From Bryobacter sp. (GTDB lineage: Bacteria > Acidobacteriota > Terriglobia > Bryobacterales > Bryobacteraceae), in the NCBI GenBank assembly GCA_022843625.1, contig JALHNH010000023.1, positions 1-64,000 on the forward strand: 64,000 bases of DNA, given 5' to 3'. A program made the translations under genes and the position numbers. The notes beneath the pieces are model-generated. The model saw only the letters and a list, made by a program, of their open reading frames with translations. It searched no databases and had not been told where the DNA came from. Positions 8,864 through 16,735 of the stretch are shown here, piece after piece. The stretch's first letter is position 1. Every line of letters begins with the position of its first letter.

Positions 8864-9645
8864 TCGACAGCCACTGTCACGTAGACAGCGAACAGTTCGA
8901 TTCCGACCGCGAGGCTGTGATAGCCCGCGCCCTCGCTGCTGGGGTAAGTACAATGCTTGCCATTGGAACCGGCGAAGGCCCCCCGCACCTGGACGCCGCA
9001 ATCCAGCTGGCTGACAAGCACGAGGCATTTCTCGCCACCGTAGGCGTGCACCCGCACAGCGCCGTTCGTGTCACACCTGAAACATATCCTGAGCTAAACC
9101 GGCTTGCGCGGCATCCAAAGGTTGTGGCCATAGGTGAAATCGGTCTCGACTATCACTATGACTTCTCGCCTCGCGAGGAGCAGCATGAGGTGTTCATCAG
9201 ACATCTCCAACTGGCCAAAGAACTTCGACTTCCGATCATCATCCACACCCGCGAGGCCTGGCGTGACACGATAGACATCCTCAAAGAACATTGGGATACC
9301 GCTCTGGGAGGTATCTTCCACTGCTTCAGCGAAGGTGTTGCAGAGGCCGAAGAAGCTCTCGCAATGAACTTCCACTTCGGTCTGGGTGGGGTGCTTACTT
9401 TTCCCAAGGCGGAGAAGCTGCGCGAGGCTGCCAGTTTCATCCCGCTCGACCGGATTCTGCTCGAAACTGATGCGCCTTACCTTGCGCCAATCCCCTACAG
9501 GGGCAAGCGTAACGAGCCCGCCTACGTCGTAGATACGGCAAAGCGCCTTGCTGCCCTTCGCGGCCTAACTGTGTCGGAGCTCGATGAGCTCACCAGCCAA
9601 AATTTCCGCCGGCTATTCTCGGCTAAACTGGAGCAACCGTCATGA
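8860..9645 (+). CDS. TatD-family metal-dependent hydrolase
   Basis: Predicted metal-dependent DNase/amidohydrolase-fold protein of 261 residues. Metal ligands fall in the expected places: DSHCHVD at the start, EIGLDYHYD with the bridging glutamate, IIHTREA, HCFSEG, and LETDAPYLAP near the end. The start codon is GTG at 8860, overlapping the metG stop as GTGA. Placement directly after metG is a common arrangement in many bacteria. The stop overlaps the following polyprenyl synthase start as ATGA. Natural substrate is not settled for the family. Confidence 0.93.
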   Translation: MIDSHCHVDSEQFDSDREAVIARALAAGVSTMLAIGTGEGPPHLDAAIQLADKHEAFLATVGVHPHSAVRVTPETYPELNRLARHPKVVAIGEIGLDYHYDFSPREEQHEVFIRHLQLAKELRLPIIIHTREAWRDTIDILKEHWDTALGGIFHCFSEGVAEAEEALAMNFHFGLGGVLTFPKAEKLREAASFIPLDRILLETDAPYLAPIPYRGKRNEPAYVVDTAKRLAALRGLTVSELDELTSQNFRRLFSAKLEQPS

Positions 9646-10646
9646 AGACGCTGACCCAAGCTGTCTCGATGAAACAAATTCTCGACCTCGTTCGAGACGA
9701 CCTCGCCCGTGTCGAAAAAGCAATTGGGCTCGAAACTGTCGGCTCTATTGCTGCTGTAAATACAATTTCTCACCATATGCAGTCTGCCGGTGGCAAGCGT
9801 CTCCGCCCTATCCTGTTGCTGCTTTCCAGCCGCCTGGTGTCTGCAAACACCGAAACGACCAGTGAGGCAATTCAGTTGGCCGCAGTTGTGGAGCTGATCC
9901 ACACCTCAACGCTGGTGCACGATGATGTCATTGACGACGCCAAAACCCGCCGGGGTCAGGCCAGTGCGAACGCTTTATGGGGAAACCAGATGAGTGTCCT
10001 CGCAGGCGACTGGCTTTATATGCAGGCGTTTCAGATCGCTATGCGCCAGCGCAACTTCTCGATCCTGGACGTCCTGATCGGCCTTACGCAAACCATGGTG
10101 GAAGGTGAGTTCCTGCAAATGGACCGCCTCGGTAGAATCGATATCTCAGAAGCCGACTATATGGAGCTGGTGGACCGCAAAACCGCAAGTCTCTTCAACG
10201 CCTGCTGCCGTCTTGGTGCCATGGCCGGTGGGGCAAACGACACCCAATCCGCGCGTCTTGGTGAGTTTGCCTGGAACCTGGGAATGGCTTTTCAATTGAT
10301 CGACGACATCCTCGACTTTACTTCCAAAGAGACCATTCTCGGCAAGCCTGTTGGAAACGATCTTGCAGAAGGCAAGGTTACCCTACCGCTGCTCTACTCC
10401 CTGGTTGACACCACCCGCGAAGAAACCCGCATGATTGAAACGATCCTCAAAGATCGTAACTATGACCGGGTTCCCTTTTCCGCTGTTCTCGAAATCATCG
10501 AAAAGTACAAGGGCGTAGAAAAAGCACATGAACGTGCGCAACAGTTTACCGCTCGGGCTCGTCAGGTAATTGACACGTTTCCCGAATCCCCTTACAGGAA
10601 GGCGGTGTTAACGATCGCCGACATCATTACTGAACGAGATCGTTGA
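9642..10646 (+). CDS. Long-chain polyprenyl diphosphate synthase
   Basis: Trans-prenyltransferase that extends farnesyl or geranylgeranyl diphosphate, probably to make the side chain of a respiratory quinone. The 334-residue protein has both aspartate-rich motifs: HDDVIDDAKTRRG near residue 90 and LIDDILDFT near residue 220, plus GGKRLRP near residue 50. The chain length cannot be fixed from sequence. The ATG overlaps the upstream stop by four bases; the AsmA-like gene follows after 6 bases. Confidence 0.93.
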   Translation: MKTLTQAVSMKQILDLVRDDLARVEKAIGLETVGSIAAVNTISHHMQSAGGKRLRPILLLLSSRLVSANTETTSEAIQLAAVVELIHTSTLVHDDVIDDAKTRRGQASANALWGNQMSVLAGDWLYMQAFQIAMRQRNFSILDVLIGLTQTMVEGEFLQMDRLGRIDISEADYMELVDRKTASLFNACCRLGAMAGGANDTQSARLGEFAWNLGMAFQLIDDILDFTSKETILGKPVGNDLAEGKVTLPLLYSLVDTTREETRMIETILKDRNYDRVPFSAVLEIIEKYKGVEKAHERAQQFTARARQVIDTFPESPYRKAVLTIADIITERDR

Positions 10647-10652
10647 CACCCA

Positions 10653-12212
10653 ATGAAAAAGTTAACAATAGCCCTGGCCCTGATCCTGATCTCAGGACTG
10701 GGGCTTTTTTATTACCTAACGAGCAGGGCCAAGCAAGATTGGGAACCACTTGCGCGCCAGCGGCTGATCGCCTACCTCGAAGAAAGATTTGACAGTAAAG
10801 TTGAAATTGGAGAATTAGACTTCCGGCATCTCGAAGGCACTCGAATCGAGGCAATCGGCAAGAATTTTAAACTTCGCTTTCAGCATCGAACCGATATTGC
10901 GCCAATCATCGCATTCGACCAGATCACCCTGGAGTCCGACATTGTCACTCTCTACAACGGCCCGAGGGTTGTAAACCGTGTCGTTCTCAAAGGACTGAAG
11001 CTCACCATTCCTCCCAGGGACGAGCGCCCCAAACCACAAGCGAGCACTCCCTCTTCCAACCCTGTGATCGTCGAGACCATTATTGCCGACGGGGCTACAT
11101 TGCAGATTCTGCCAAGTAAGGCCGGCAAAGCTCCGCTGGACTTTGACCTCACCAGGCTGACACTCAAGAGCAACGGTGCCGGCCAAGCTTTCTCGTACGA
11201 GACAACACTTACGATTCCAAAACCACCCGGCCTGGTGACGGCCAAAGGCAACTTTGGTCCCTGGAATGGCAAAGACCCTCGTCAGACCAAACTGGATGGT
11301 ACTTACAACTACGTGGATGCCGACCTCGGAGTCTTCAAGGGGATCGCAGGCACGATGGCCTCCACCGGCACTTTCGCAGGAGCACTGGAAACCATCGATG
11401 CCGAAGGAGAATGCCGGGTTCCGAACTTCCGCCTTTCGATGGCCGACAACCCCGTACCTCTGACGGTCAAATATAAGGCGCTTGTGGATGGAGCGGATGG
11501 CGATACCTACCTCAAGCAAATCGACGCGCGGCTAGGGAACACGTTCTTCACAGCTAAGGGAGAAGTGGTTGGTCTGAAGGGTCATCCGGGCCGAGCCATC
11601 AATCTGAATGTCGTGATGCCGAAGGGCAAACTTCGTGACATTCTCAGGCTCACTATAAAGTCGACGAAACCTTTCCTTGAAGGGACTGTGAACCTGAAGT
11701 CGAGTATCGAGATCCCGCGCGGCAACGTAGACGTGGTTGAGAAGCTTAAGCTCAAGGGCCGCTTTGAAATCCGGGAAGCCAACTTCACATCCAAGACCAT
11801 ACAGGACAAGATCGATGGCCTCGCCAAGCGCGGATCGGGCCGACCGAAAGATCAGGAACTGGACAACGTGCCAGCTACTTTCAATGGCCAATTCCAAATG
11901 GCTGAAGGCAAGCTCGACTTTGAACCCGTTGTCTTTGTTGTGCCTGGGGCGCTCGTTGACCTCACCGGCTCCTACGAAGTCGAACCCGGCACGCTGGACT
12001 TCCACGGCTCCCTCAACCTCGACTCAAAAGTGAGCGATACCTTCACCGGCTGGAAACGCTGGGCGCTGAAGCCCTTTAATCCGATATTCTCGAAGAACGA
12101 CGTTGGAACATATCTCCCCATCAAGATCACCGGTGATAAAGACAATCCGCAGTTTGGGTTGGATCGCGGTAATAACGCTACCCCTGCTGGCGGGTCTCGG
12201 AGGCTTCCCTGA
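10653..12212 (+). CDS. AsmA-like envelope protein
   Basis: The 519-residue protein begins with one N-terminal membrane helix (residues about 4-23) and then a long beta-rich part with no enzymatic motif. The pattern of an anchored start, LEERFDSKVEIGELDF, and repeated beta segments resembles AsmA/TamB-like proteins that bridge the envelope and are tied to lipid transport. The similarity is by pattern only. It lies 6 bases downstream of the polyprenyl synthase. Its 3' end contains the start of the DUF4159 gene in another frame, giving an overlap of about 80 bases. Confidence 0.6.
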   Translation: MKKLTIALALILISGLGLFYYLTSRAKQDWEPLARQRLIAYLEERFDSKVEIGELDFRHLEGTRIEAIGKNFKLRFQHRTDIAPIIAFDQITLESDIVTLYNGPRVVNRVVLKGLKLTIPPRDERPKPQASTPSSNPVIVETIIADGATLQILPSKAGKAPLDFDLTRLTLKSNGAGQAFSYETTLTIPKPPGLVTAKGNFGPWNGKDPRQTKLDGTYNYVDADLGVFKGIAGTMASTGTFAGALETIDAEGECRVPNFRLSMADNPVPLTVKYKALVDGADGDTYLKQIDARLGNTFFTAKGEVVGLKGHPGRAINLNVVMPKGKLRDILRLTIKSTKPFLEGTVNLKSSIEIPRGNVDVVEKLKLKGRFEIREANFTSKTIQDKIDGLAKRGSGRPKDQELDNVPATFNGQFQMAEGKLDFEPVVFVVPGALVDLTGSYEVEPGTLDFHGSLNLDSKVSDTFTGWKRWALKPFNPIFSKNDVGTYLPIKITGDKDNPQFGLDRGNNATPAGGSRRLP

Positions 12213-12888
12213 AAAAGCTGAGTTCTATTTTCTGCGTCTGGAATACACCGATGCACCGTTCGTGCGCCGCCCCTGGGGCCGTGGCTGGTGGATGCAGGAC
12301 ATGCCCGAGGCCGAGATCCATTTCACCAAAGGTATCGAGCGCCTTACTCGCGTGCACATAGGCGAGATCCGCCACACTCCACTTACAGATAACCGAATCT
12401 TCGATTACCCGTGGATATACGCGACCCAAGTAGCCTGGTGGGATCTCTCCGAGCCTGAAGTAGTCCGGCTACGTGATTATCTAAACCGAGGTGGGTTTCT
12501 CGTTGTAGACGACTTCCATGGAGACCGTGACTGGGAACTTTTTGAAGCCTCGATCACCAAAGTGCTTCCAGGCAAACCCATCCTCGACATCACTGACGAC
12601 GACCCGGTCATGAACCTAGTCTTTGAGATCAAGGAGCGGACATTCATTCCCGGCTTGCGCCATCTGCGCCGAGGTCCGGGCGGCACCACCACGGTTCAAC
12701 CAACCGCCATCCCTCCGCGCTGGCGTGCAATCTACGATGACCAGGGACGTATGATCGTTGCCATCAACTTCAACATGGATATTGGCGATGCCTGGGAGCA
12801 TGCCGATATGCCTGAGTATCCAGAGCAGATGACCAGCCTCAGCTACCGCTTCGGCATCAACTACATCCTGTACTCAATGACTCATTAG
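12133..12888 (+). CDS. DUF4159 domain protein, secreted
   Basis: DUF4159 is a family of unknown function with a glutamine-amidotransferase-like fold, often found near stress or envelope genes. The body has the typical FYFLRLEYTD start, GRGWWMQDMPEAE, LNRGGFLVVDDFHGDRDWE and a final SYRFGINYILY. The start is uncertain. A GTG at 12133 gives 251 residues with a good signal-like start (two basic residues, then WIAVITLPLLAG). An upstream TTG at 12103 and a downstream TTG at 12154 are also possible; no ATG precedes the domain. The start lies inside the AsmA-like gene and the end overlaps the convergent DUF2264 gene by 15 bases. Confidence 0.8.
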   Translation: MIKTIRSLGWIAVITLPLLAGLGGFPEKAEFYFLRLEYTDAPFVRRPWGRGWWMQDMPEAEIHFTKGIERLTRVHIGEIRHTPLTDNRIFDYPWIYATQVAWWDLSEPEVVRLRDYLNRGGFLVVDDFHGDRDWELFEASITKVLPGKPILDITDDDPVMNLVFEIKERTFIPGLRHLRRGPGGTTTVQPTAIPPRWRAIYDDQGRMIVAINFNMDIGDAWEHADMPEYPEQMTSLSYRFGINYILYSMTH

Positions 12889-14712
12889 CCTGGGACGCGC
12901 AAAGAACTCACTTTCCCAAACACTAATGCCGCCGGGGGCAATCCCGCTGAGTGTCACGATCGCCACCCGCGCATGTACAATATTCGTTCCTTCCTGCTCC
13001 TCCACCTTTACGCTTTGAAAGCCTCTGACTTTCCGCCCGGACACAACGTGCTCTCCACGCAAGACAATGCCGCCATTCAGCTCTTCTTGCTCAAATACTT
13101 CACCCCTCCGCAGACCCAGCGCAAAAGAGCCCTCGATCACCTCGACACCAGCCGCTGCGTTCACTTCGTGGCGATGGCGCTCCGCCTCACCCTGGAACAG
13201 GATTACCGACCTCACGTCAATTCTTCGTCCTCCCAGCACCGCCCACCAAACCCTATCGATTCCTTCACTCGTCAACTCCGCCTTCACAATCCCTGCTCGC
13301 CCGGCCATCGCACCGGTCGATGTATCTCGAAACACCAGTGCCGCATCCACTGCACAACGATCTTTCTCTGTCACGATGCAGAAGGGAAAATGGCTCGAGT
13401 AGCTTAGCTTGGTGTACTTGTCCCGGTAACTGGCCTCATGATGCCCGTTGACACCGTGGCTCCATCTCACCTCCCCGCTTTTCTGATAGCCGCGCAATTC
13501 CATCTTGAGGCCCTCAAAACGGACACGGAATGAACGCTGCTCTACCGGAAGGGGCCTTTCTTTATCACGCCAAAAAGAGGCGTTTTTCGGAATTAGGAAT
13601 AGGGCAAAGGCTTGCATTCCCCAGTAAGGATGCCCATTGTCGATGTAGCTTTCGCACACCGCACGCGTCCCATCTGGACTCAATGTTTCCCTTAACTTTC
13701 CACGCTGCGAATCGTAGGCACCCATGGCCCAAAGCGCATCCATGTTCTTGCGAACAAGCCGCCTCAGCATTCCGCCCGAGTGCGGCCATAGATTCTGTTC
13801 AGCCGCCAACACCAACGGCGTCAATACACCCCAGCGGTAAATGAGCGAGCGGCCGAAAAGTACATGACTTCCATTCGCGCCGAAGAAATTCGGAGCCTTT
13901 TGCAGGAAGGCTTTTAATCTCGGGCTGAACTTTGCAGCCCAGTCCGGATATCGGGCCCCCACCATTTTGTTCCAGTACAGAAAGTGACTGGCAAAGACCC
14001 AGAAGTTGTAATAGTCGTAGACGGCTTCTCCTTTCGAATCGCTGTACCAGCCATCGTCACCCGGTGCCGCCAGCGTGTCGAGAAAAGACAGGTCAGCCAT
14101 CATCTCCTTCTCATCGCCCGAGAACTCTTTCCACCTGGCTGACAAAGCAAGCCGGGCAGCGTGGTTCACCGCCGTAAACCAGGCCCAGTTATTGGATCGC
14201 ACTGGCACCTTAGTACAACTGGCGAGCCAGGCCTGGATATTGCTGCGCTCTTCGCTGGTCAGCAGGGGCAGCACTTGATCGGCCACCAGCCACAATGCCC
14301 AAGCCACGATCGAAGCTTCCACCTGCCGCTGTTGCTGTTTGTCAGGCGAAGCTCCCCAATAGTCCCGATGTAGAGGATTCATCGCATTGCGGAACGTATC
14401 GCGCAAGACATGCAACAGATCAATGTTCCTGCCATCCACTGTGACTGCCTTAGGCAAACGCCCTGAAGCTACCCACGCCGCGATAGCAGGCAGCATTCTT
14501 GTCACCGAATCATAAGTCTTGCCCGAGGTCGCGACGGCTCCGGGCAAGACCAACCCATCCTCGAAATCACACACCGCAAAACTATCTGAGCTGCGCAGGC
14601 AATTCTTCAGATACCCGTTTAGAATCTCAAGAAACCACTTTTCAAACGGATCTGCCAAGGGCTGGGCAAAACACGCAGCAGCGGCGAAGCTAATGGTCTC
14701 TCGACGTGTCAT
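12874..14712 (-). CDS. DUF2264 domain protein, probably exported
   Basis: The 612-residue protein matches my memory of DUF2264, an alpha-barrel family found near polysaccharide-active enzymes. Supporting motifs are NNWAWFTAVNHAARL, DDGWYSDSKGEAVYDYYNFWVFASHFLYW, FGRSLIYRWGVLTPLVLA and ESYIDNGHPYWGMQAFALF. The N-terminus (MTRRETISFAAAACFAQPL) looks like a twin-arginine or Sec-type signal. The C-terminal third is beta-rich. Substrate is unknown. No sugar-degrading enzyme lies beside it. A 25-base gap separates it from the BlaR-like gene upstream on the same strand. Confidence 0.8.
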   Translation of the reverse strand: MTRRETISFAAAACFAQPLADPFEKWFLEILNGYLKNCLRSSDSFAVCDFEDGLVLPGAVATSGKTYDSVTRMLPAIAAWVASGRLPKAVTVDGRNIDLLHVLRDTFRNAMNPLHRDYWGASPDKQQQRQVEASIVAWALWLVADQVLPLLTSEERSNIQAWLASCTKVPVRSNNWAWFTAVNHAARLALSARWKEFSGDEKEMMADLSFLDTLAAPGDDGWYSDSKGEAVYDYYNFWVFASHFLYWNKMVGARYPDWAAKFSPRLKAFLQKAPNFFGANGSHVLFGRSLIYRWGVLTPLVLAAEQNLWPHSGGMLRRLVRKNMDALWAMGAYDSQRGKLRETLSPDGTRAVCESYIDNGHPYWGMQAFALFLIPKNASFWRDKERPLPVEQRSFRVRFEGLKMELRGYQKSGEVRWSHGVNGHHEASYRDKYTKLSYSSHFPFCIVTEKDRCAVDAALVFRDTSTGAMAGRAGIVKAELTSEGIDRVWWAVLGGRRIDVRSVILFQGEAERHRHEVNAAAGVEVIEGSFALGLRRGEVFEQEELNGGIVLRGEHVVSGRKVRGFQSVKVEEQEGTNIVHARVAIVTLSGIAPGGISVWESEFFARPRLMSH

Positions 14713-14737
14713 GGCTTAAAGCTAACATTTGCTTTGG

Positions 14738-16123
14738 CTACTTCTTCTTAAACTTCTGCGCAGGTCCCTTCGCATTCGGATCCATCGTCATCACGTATTC
14801 CTCGCCAACCACCCTGAAATCCATCATCACCTGTTCCCCCACACCAGGAATTTTGCGGTACAACCAACTGGCACGATCTGGATGCATTTCAATTTCGTCG
14901 GGAGGGCCAAACATGATGTAGATCCGTCCCCGATCAGTTTTCCAGCCCTCGATCTTGGAAGCAAACTTCTGATTCGCATAAGCAATCCGCCGATAATGCT
15001 CTTCTTTGAACTCGTTCTCATTGGGAGTCGCAGGGCTGGGATCACGCCTGGTCCAGAACTGAACAATGAACTGTTGGCGTTCGGCTTCGGACTTCAAAGT
15101 TTTGAATTTGGCCTTCTCGTCGTCCTTGATGATGTAGGCCACGTCCTGGGTGAGCCATGCGTCACTGCTCTTCTGGCCAAACGCGGCCAGGCAGCCCAGC
15201 GCCGTCAGCAGGCCAACCAAGACCATCGCGCCACCGAGGCTTCGCGGTTCTTCTTTCACTCCAGCCAATCTTTGAATTCGTGCCATAAGATCTCCTCCGT
15301 TTGCAGCGAGCACCGGCTCTGGCCGGGTCGCGCGTTGTTGTTCCAGAGTCAACAGGGCTTGAGCATACTCTTGCGCATTGCCCTGCAAAGCCAACACCAG
15401 ATCGTCGCAGCAGTGCTCCCGCTCCTGACGAATTACACCCGACACCCACCACACTGCCGGATGGTAAAAGAGCAAACTCTCCACCACGGCCTGAAGCAGA
15501 TTTACCAGCGGGTCGCGCCGGTAAAGATGAGCGAGTTCGTGAAGCAGGATTGACTCCACTTGCGAGGCTGGCATCGCCGTCAACATGCCCACTGGGGTGA
15601 GCAGCACCGGTCGAAGCCAGCCTAAAACCACGGGTACCTGAACGAGGCCAGACTCAAACCAACGAACAGGCTGCGATAAGCCGATTCGTATCTCGAGCGT
15701 CTTCATACGTTCACGCCACTCAATACTTGCGTTACAGATGCCGTGGCGGCGAAGTCTGCGGGTGGTCCACCAGCCGCCGGCGCGATAGCCAGCCAGGACC
15801 AGAACACCGCAGAGCCAGGCCAGGCTCATCCAGGGCAAGAGGGCCCTCCAGCGATCCGCTGGGTCCACCAAGGGCATGGAGAAATCAGCGAGTCCAGTGC
15901 CGCGCTCCATTACCGGCTGCAGTCGCGGTTGGGAAACCATAACTGAGCTGGCGAGTGTGACTAGAAAGCTTACAATCATCAGAATCATTGCGGCTACTGC
16001 GAGTCCGTGCCTGAACCTGGATTGAGTGCTCCGGCGCAGGGCGAGGAAGAGTAAGAACCCCCAAAGTGCACCCTGCCAGAGGAAGTGAAGCAGAGCAATG
16101 CCGAGTTGGGTCGAGGAAATCAC
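14738..16123 (-). CDS. BlaR1/MecR1-like M56 metallopeptidase with C-terminal GWxTD domain
   Basis: Membrane zinc peptidase that probably relays an envelope signal to the adjacent BlaI-type repressor. Helices lie at about residues 7-29, 40-60, 95-114 and 298-316. The zinc site is HELAH at 195-199, with a further glutamate in EREHCCDD near 236. Where BlaR1 carries a penicillin-binding sensor, residues about 320-461 form a GWxTD domain (WTRRDPSP, NEFKEEHYRRI, GWKTDRGRIYIMFGPPDE). The start is GTG, overlapping the repressor stop as GTGA, so the pair is translationally coupled. The sensed ligand is unknown and need not be a beta-lactam. Confidence 0.88.
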   Translation of the reverse strand: MISSTQLGIALLHFLWQGALWGFLLFLALRRSTQSRFRHGLAVAAMILMIVSFLVTLASSVMVSQPRLQPVMERGTGLADFSMPLVDPADRWRALLPWMSLAWLCGVLVLAGYRAGGWWTTRRLRRHGICNASIEWRERMKTLEIRIGLSQPVRWFESGLVQVPVVLGWLRPVLLTPVGMLTAMPASQVESILLHELAHLYRRDPLVNLLQAVVESLLFYHPAVWWVSGVIRQEREHCCDDLVLALQGNAQEYAQALLTLEQQRATRPEPVLAANGGDLMARIQRLAGVKEEPRSLGGAMVLVGLLTALGCLAAFGQKSSDAWLTQDVAYIIKDDEKAKFKTLKSEAERQQFIVQFWTRRDPSPATPNENEFKEEHYRRIAYANQKFASKIEGWKTDRGRIYIMFGPPDEIEMHPDRASWLYRKIPGVGEQVMMDFRVVGEEYVMTMDPNAKGPAQKFKKK

Positions 16124-16515
16124 CTGGCACCGCCTTGCATGTCTTCAATCAACTTCTTCATTGCCTCCAGCTCTTTCTTTGAAGCCTTCTTCGCGGATAG
16201 AGCGCCCAACATCAGACTGCTGGCTGAGCCGGCAAAGGCTCGTTGCAGAAGGTCTCCCGCCAGTTGGCGCTGCGTCCATTCCTGGGGCTGGCTTGCGGCA
16301 AAGCGGTGTGCTCGTTCTGAGTCATCACGAAGTACGAGCCGCTTCTCAAGCATGATCTGAAGCATCTTCAAAACGGTGGTGTATTGGGTTGGCTTGCGCT
16401 CCAGAATGGCCTCATGAACTTCCCTCACCGTACTTGCCCCCCGGCTCCACAATACAGTCAAAATTTCTAGCTCGGCATCGGTTGGCCGCAAAGGCTCTTT
16501 ATTGGTTTCGCTCAT
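16120..16515 (-). CDS. BlaI/MecI/CopY-family transcriptional repressor
   Basis: Winged-helix repressor of 131 residues. The N-terminal half shows the family pattern: LRPTDAELEILTVLWSRGASTVREVHEAI, then QYTTVLKMLQIMLEKRLV as recognition helix and wing. The C-terminal half (residues about 80-131) is helical and would dimerise; in the family it is cut by, or in response to, the partner peptidase. It forms an operon with the BlaR-like gene. A dyad and a promoter overlap its start codon, which points to autoregulation. Confidence 0.93.
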   Translation of the reverse strand: MSETNKEPLRPTDAELEILTVLWSRGASTVREVHEAILERKPTQYTTVLKMLQIMLEKRLVLRDDSERAHRFAASQPQEWTQRQLAGDLLQRAFAGSASSLMLGALSAKKASKKELEAMKKLIEDMQGGAR

Positions 16516-16549
16516 CTACGAAGACTATACTACTATGATCTTCGTAGAT
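16514..16549. promoter_or_regulatory. Putative BlaI-type operator: 11-base perfect inverted repeat
   Basis: ATCTACGAAGA at 16514-16524 is the exact reverse complement of TCTTCGTAGAT at 16539-16549, with 14 bases between. The left arm covers the start codon edge and the last -10 base of the repressor promoter; the right arm covers its spacer and three bases of the -35. Each arm is itself nearly palindromic. This is the placement expected for an autoregulatory operator. The sequence differs from the Staphylococcus TACA/TGTA operator, so binding by this BlaI is inference. Confidence 0.65.
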
Positions 16550-16552
16550 CAA
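16524..16552 (-). promoter_or_regulatory. Predicted promoter of the BlaI-BlaR pair
   Basis: On the minus strand TTGATC (16552-16547) and TATAGT (16529-16524) are separated by exactly 17 bases; they match the -35 and -10 consensus in four and five positions. The -10 ends only 8 bases before the ATG, so the mRNA would be leaderless or carry a leader of one or two bases. No Shine-Dalgarno is seen, in agreement. Confidence 0.55.
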
Positions 16553-16735
16553 GAAAAATTCGATTCACAGGTATTTTCAGGTATTTTTCGCAGCCTAACC
16601 CGTTTCGTTTCAATATTTCAAGTGCCTGAGGAAACTGCTGAAGAAGAATTCGCTTGTTACTGTATCTGCTGTAGGCGGGCTTGACACTTCCTGTTTGAGG
16701 TGTTGGGGCCCGCAATTTTTTTTGAGGATTCCGCC
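16553..16735 (+). promoter_or_regulatory. Upstream region of the tail-sheath-like gene, with tandem repeat
   Basis: The 10-base unit CAGGTATTTT occurs twice in direct tandem at 16568-16577 and 16578-16587. A perfect -35 hexamer TTGACA lies at 16681-16686 but no -10-like box follows at a normal distance. A Shine-Dalgarno-like GAGGA at 16724-16728, after an 8-T run, stands 7 bases before the ATG at 16736. No gene is evident in the rest. Confidence 0.35.

Noticed and set aside
16502..16684. Open frame of 60 codons on the + strand over the BlaI promoter
   Set aside because: It covers the operator and repeats, has no ribosome site and resembles no protein.
16681..16710. Perfect -35 hexamer TTGACA before the tail-sheath-like gene
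   Set aside because: No -10-like box lies at 15-19 bases, and the spacing for a sigma-54 site is wrong too.
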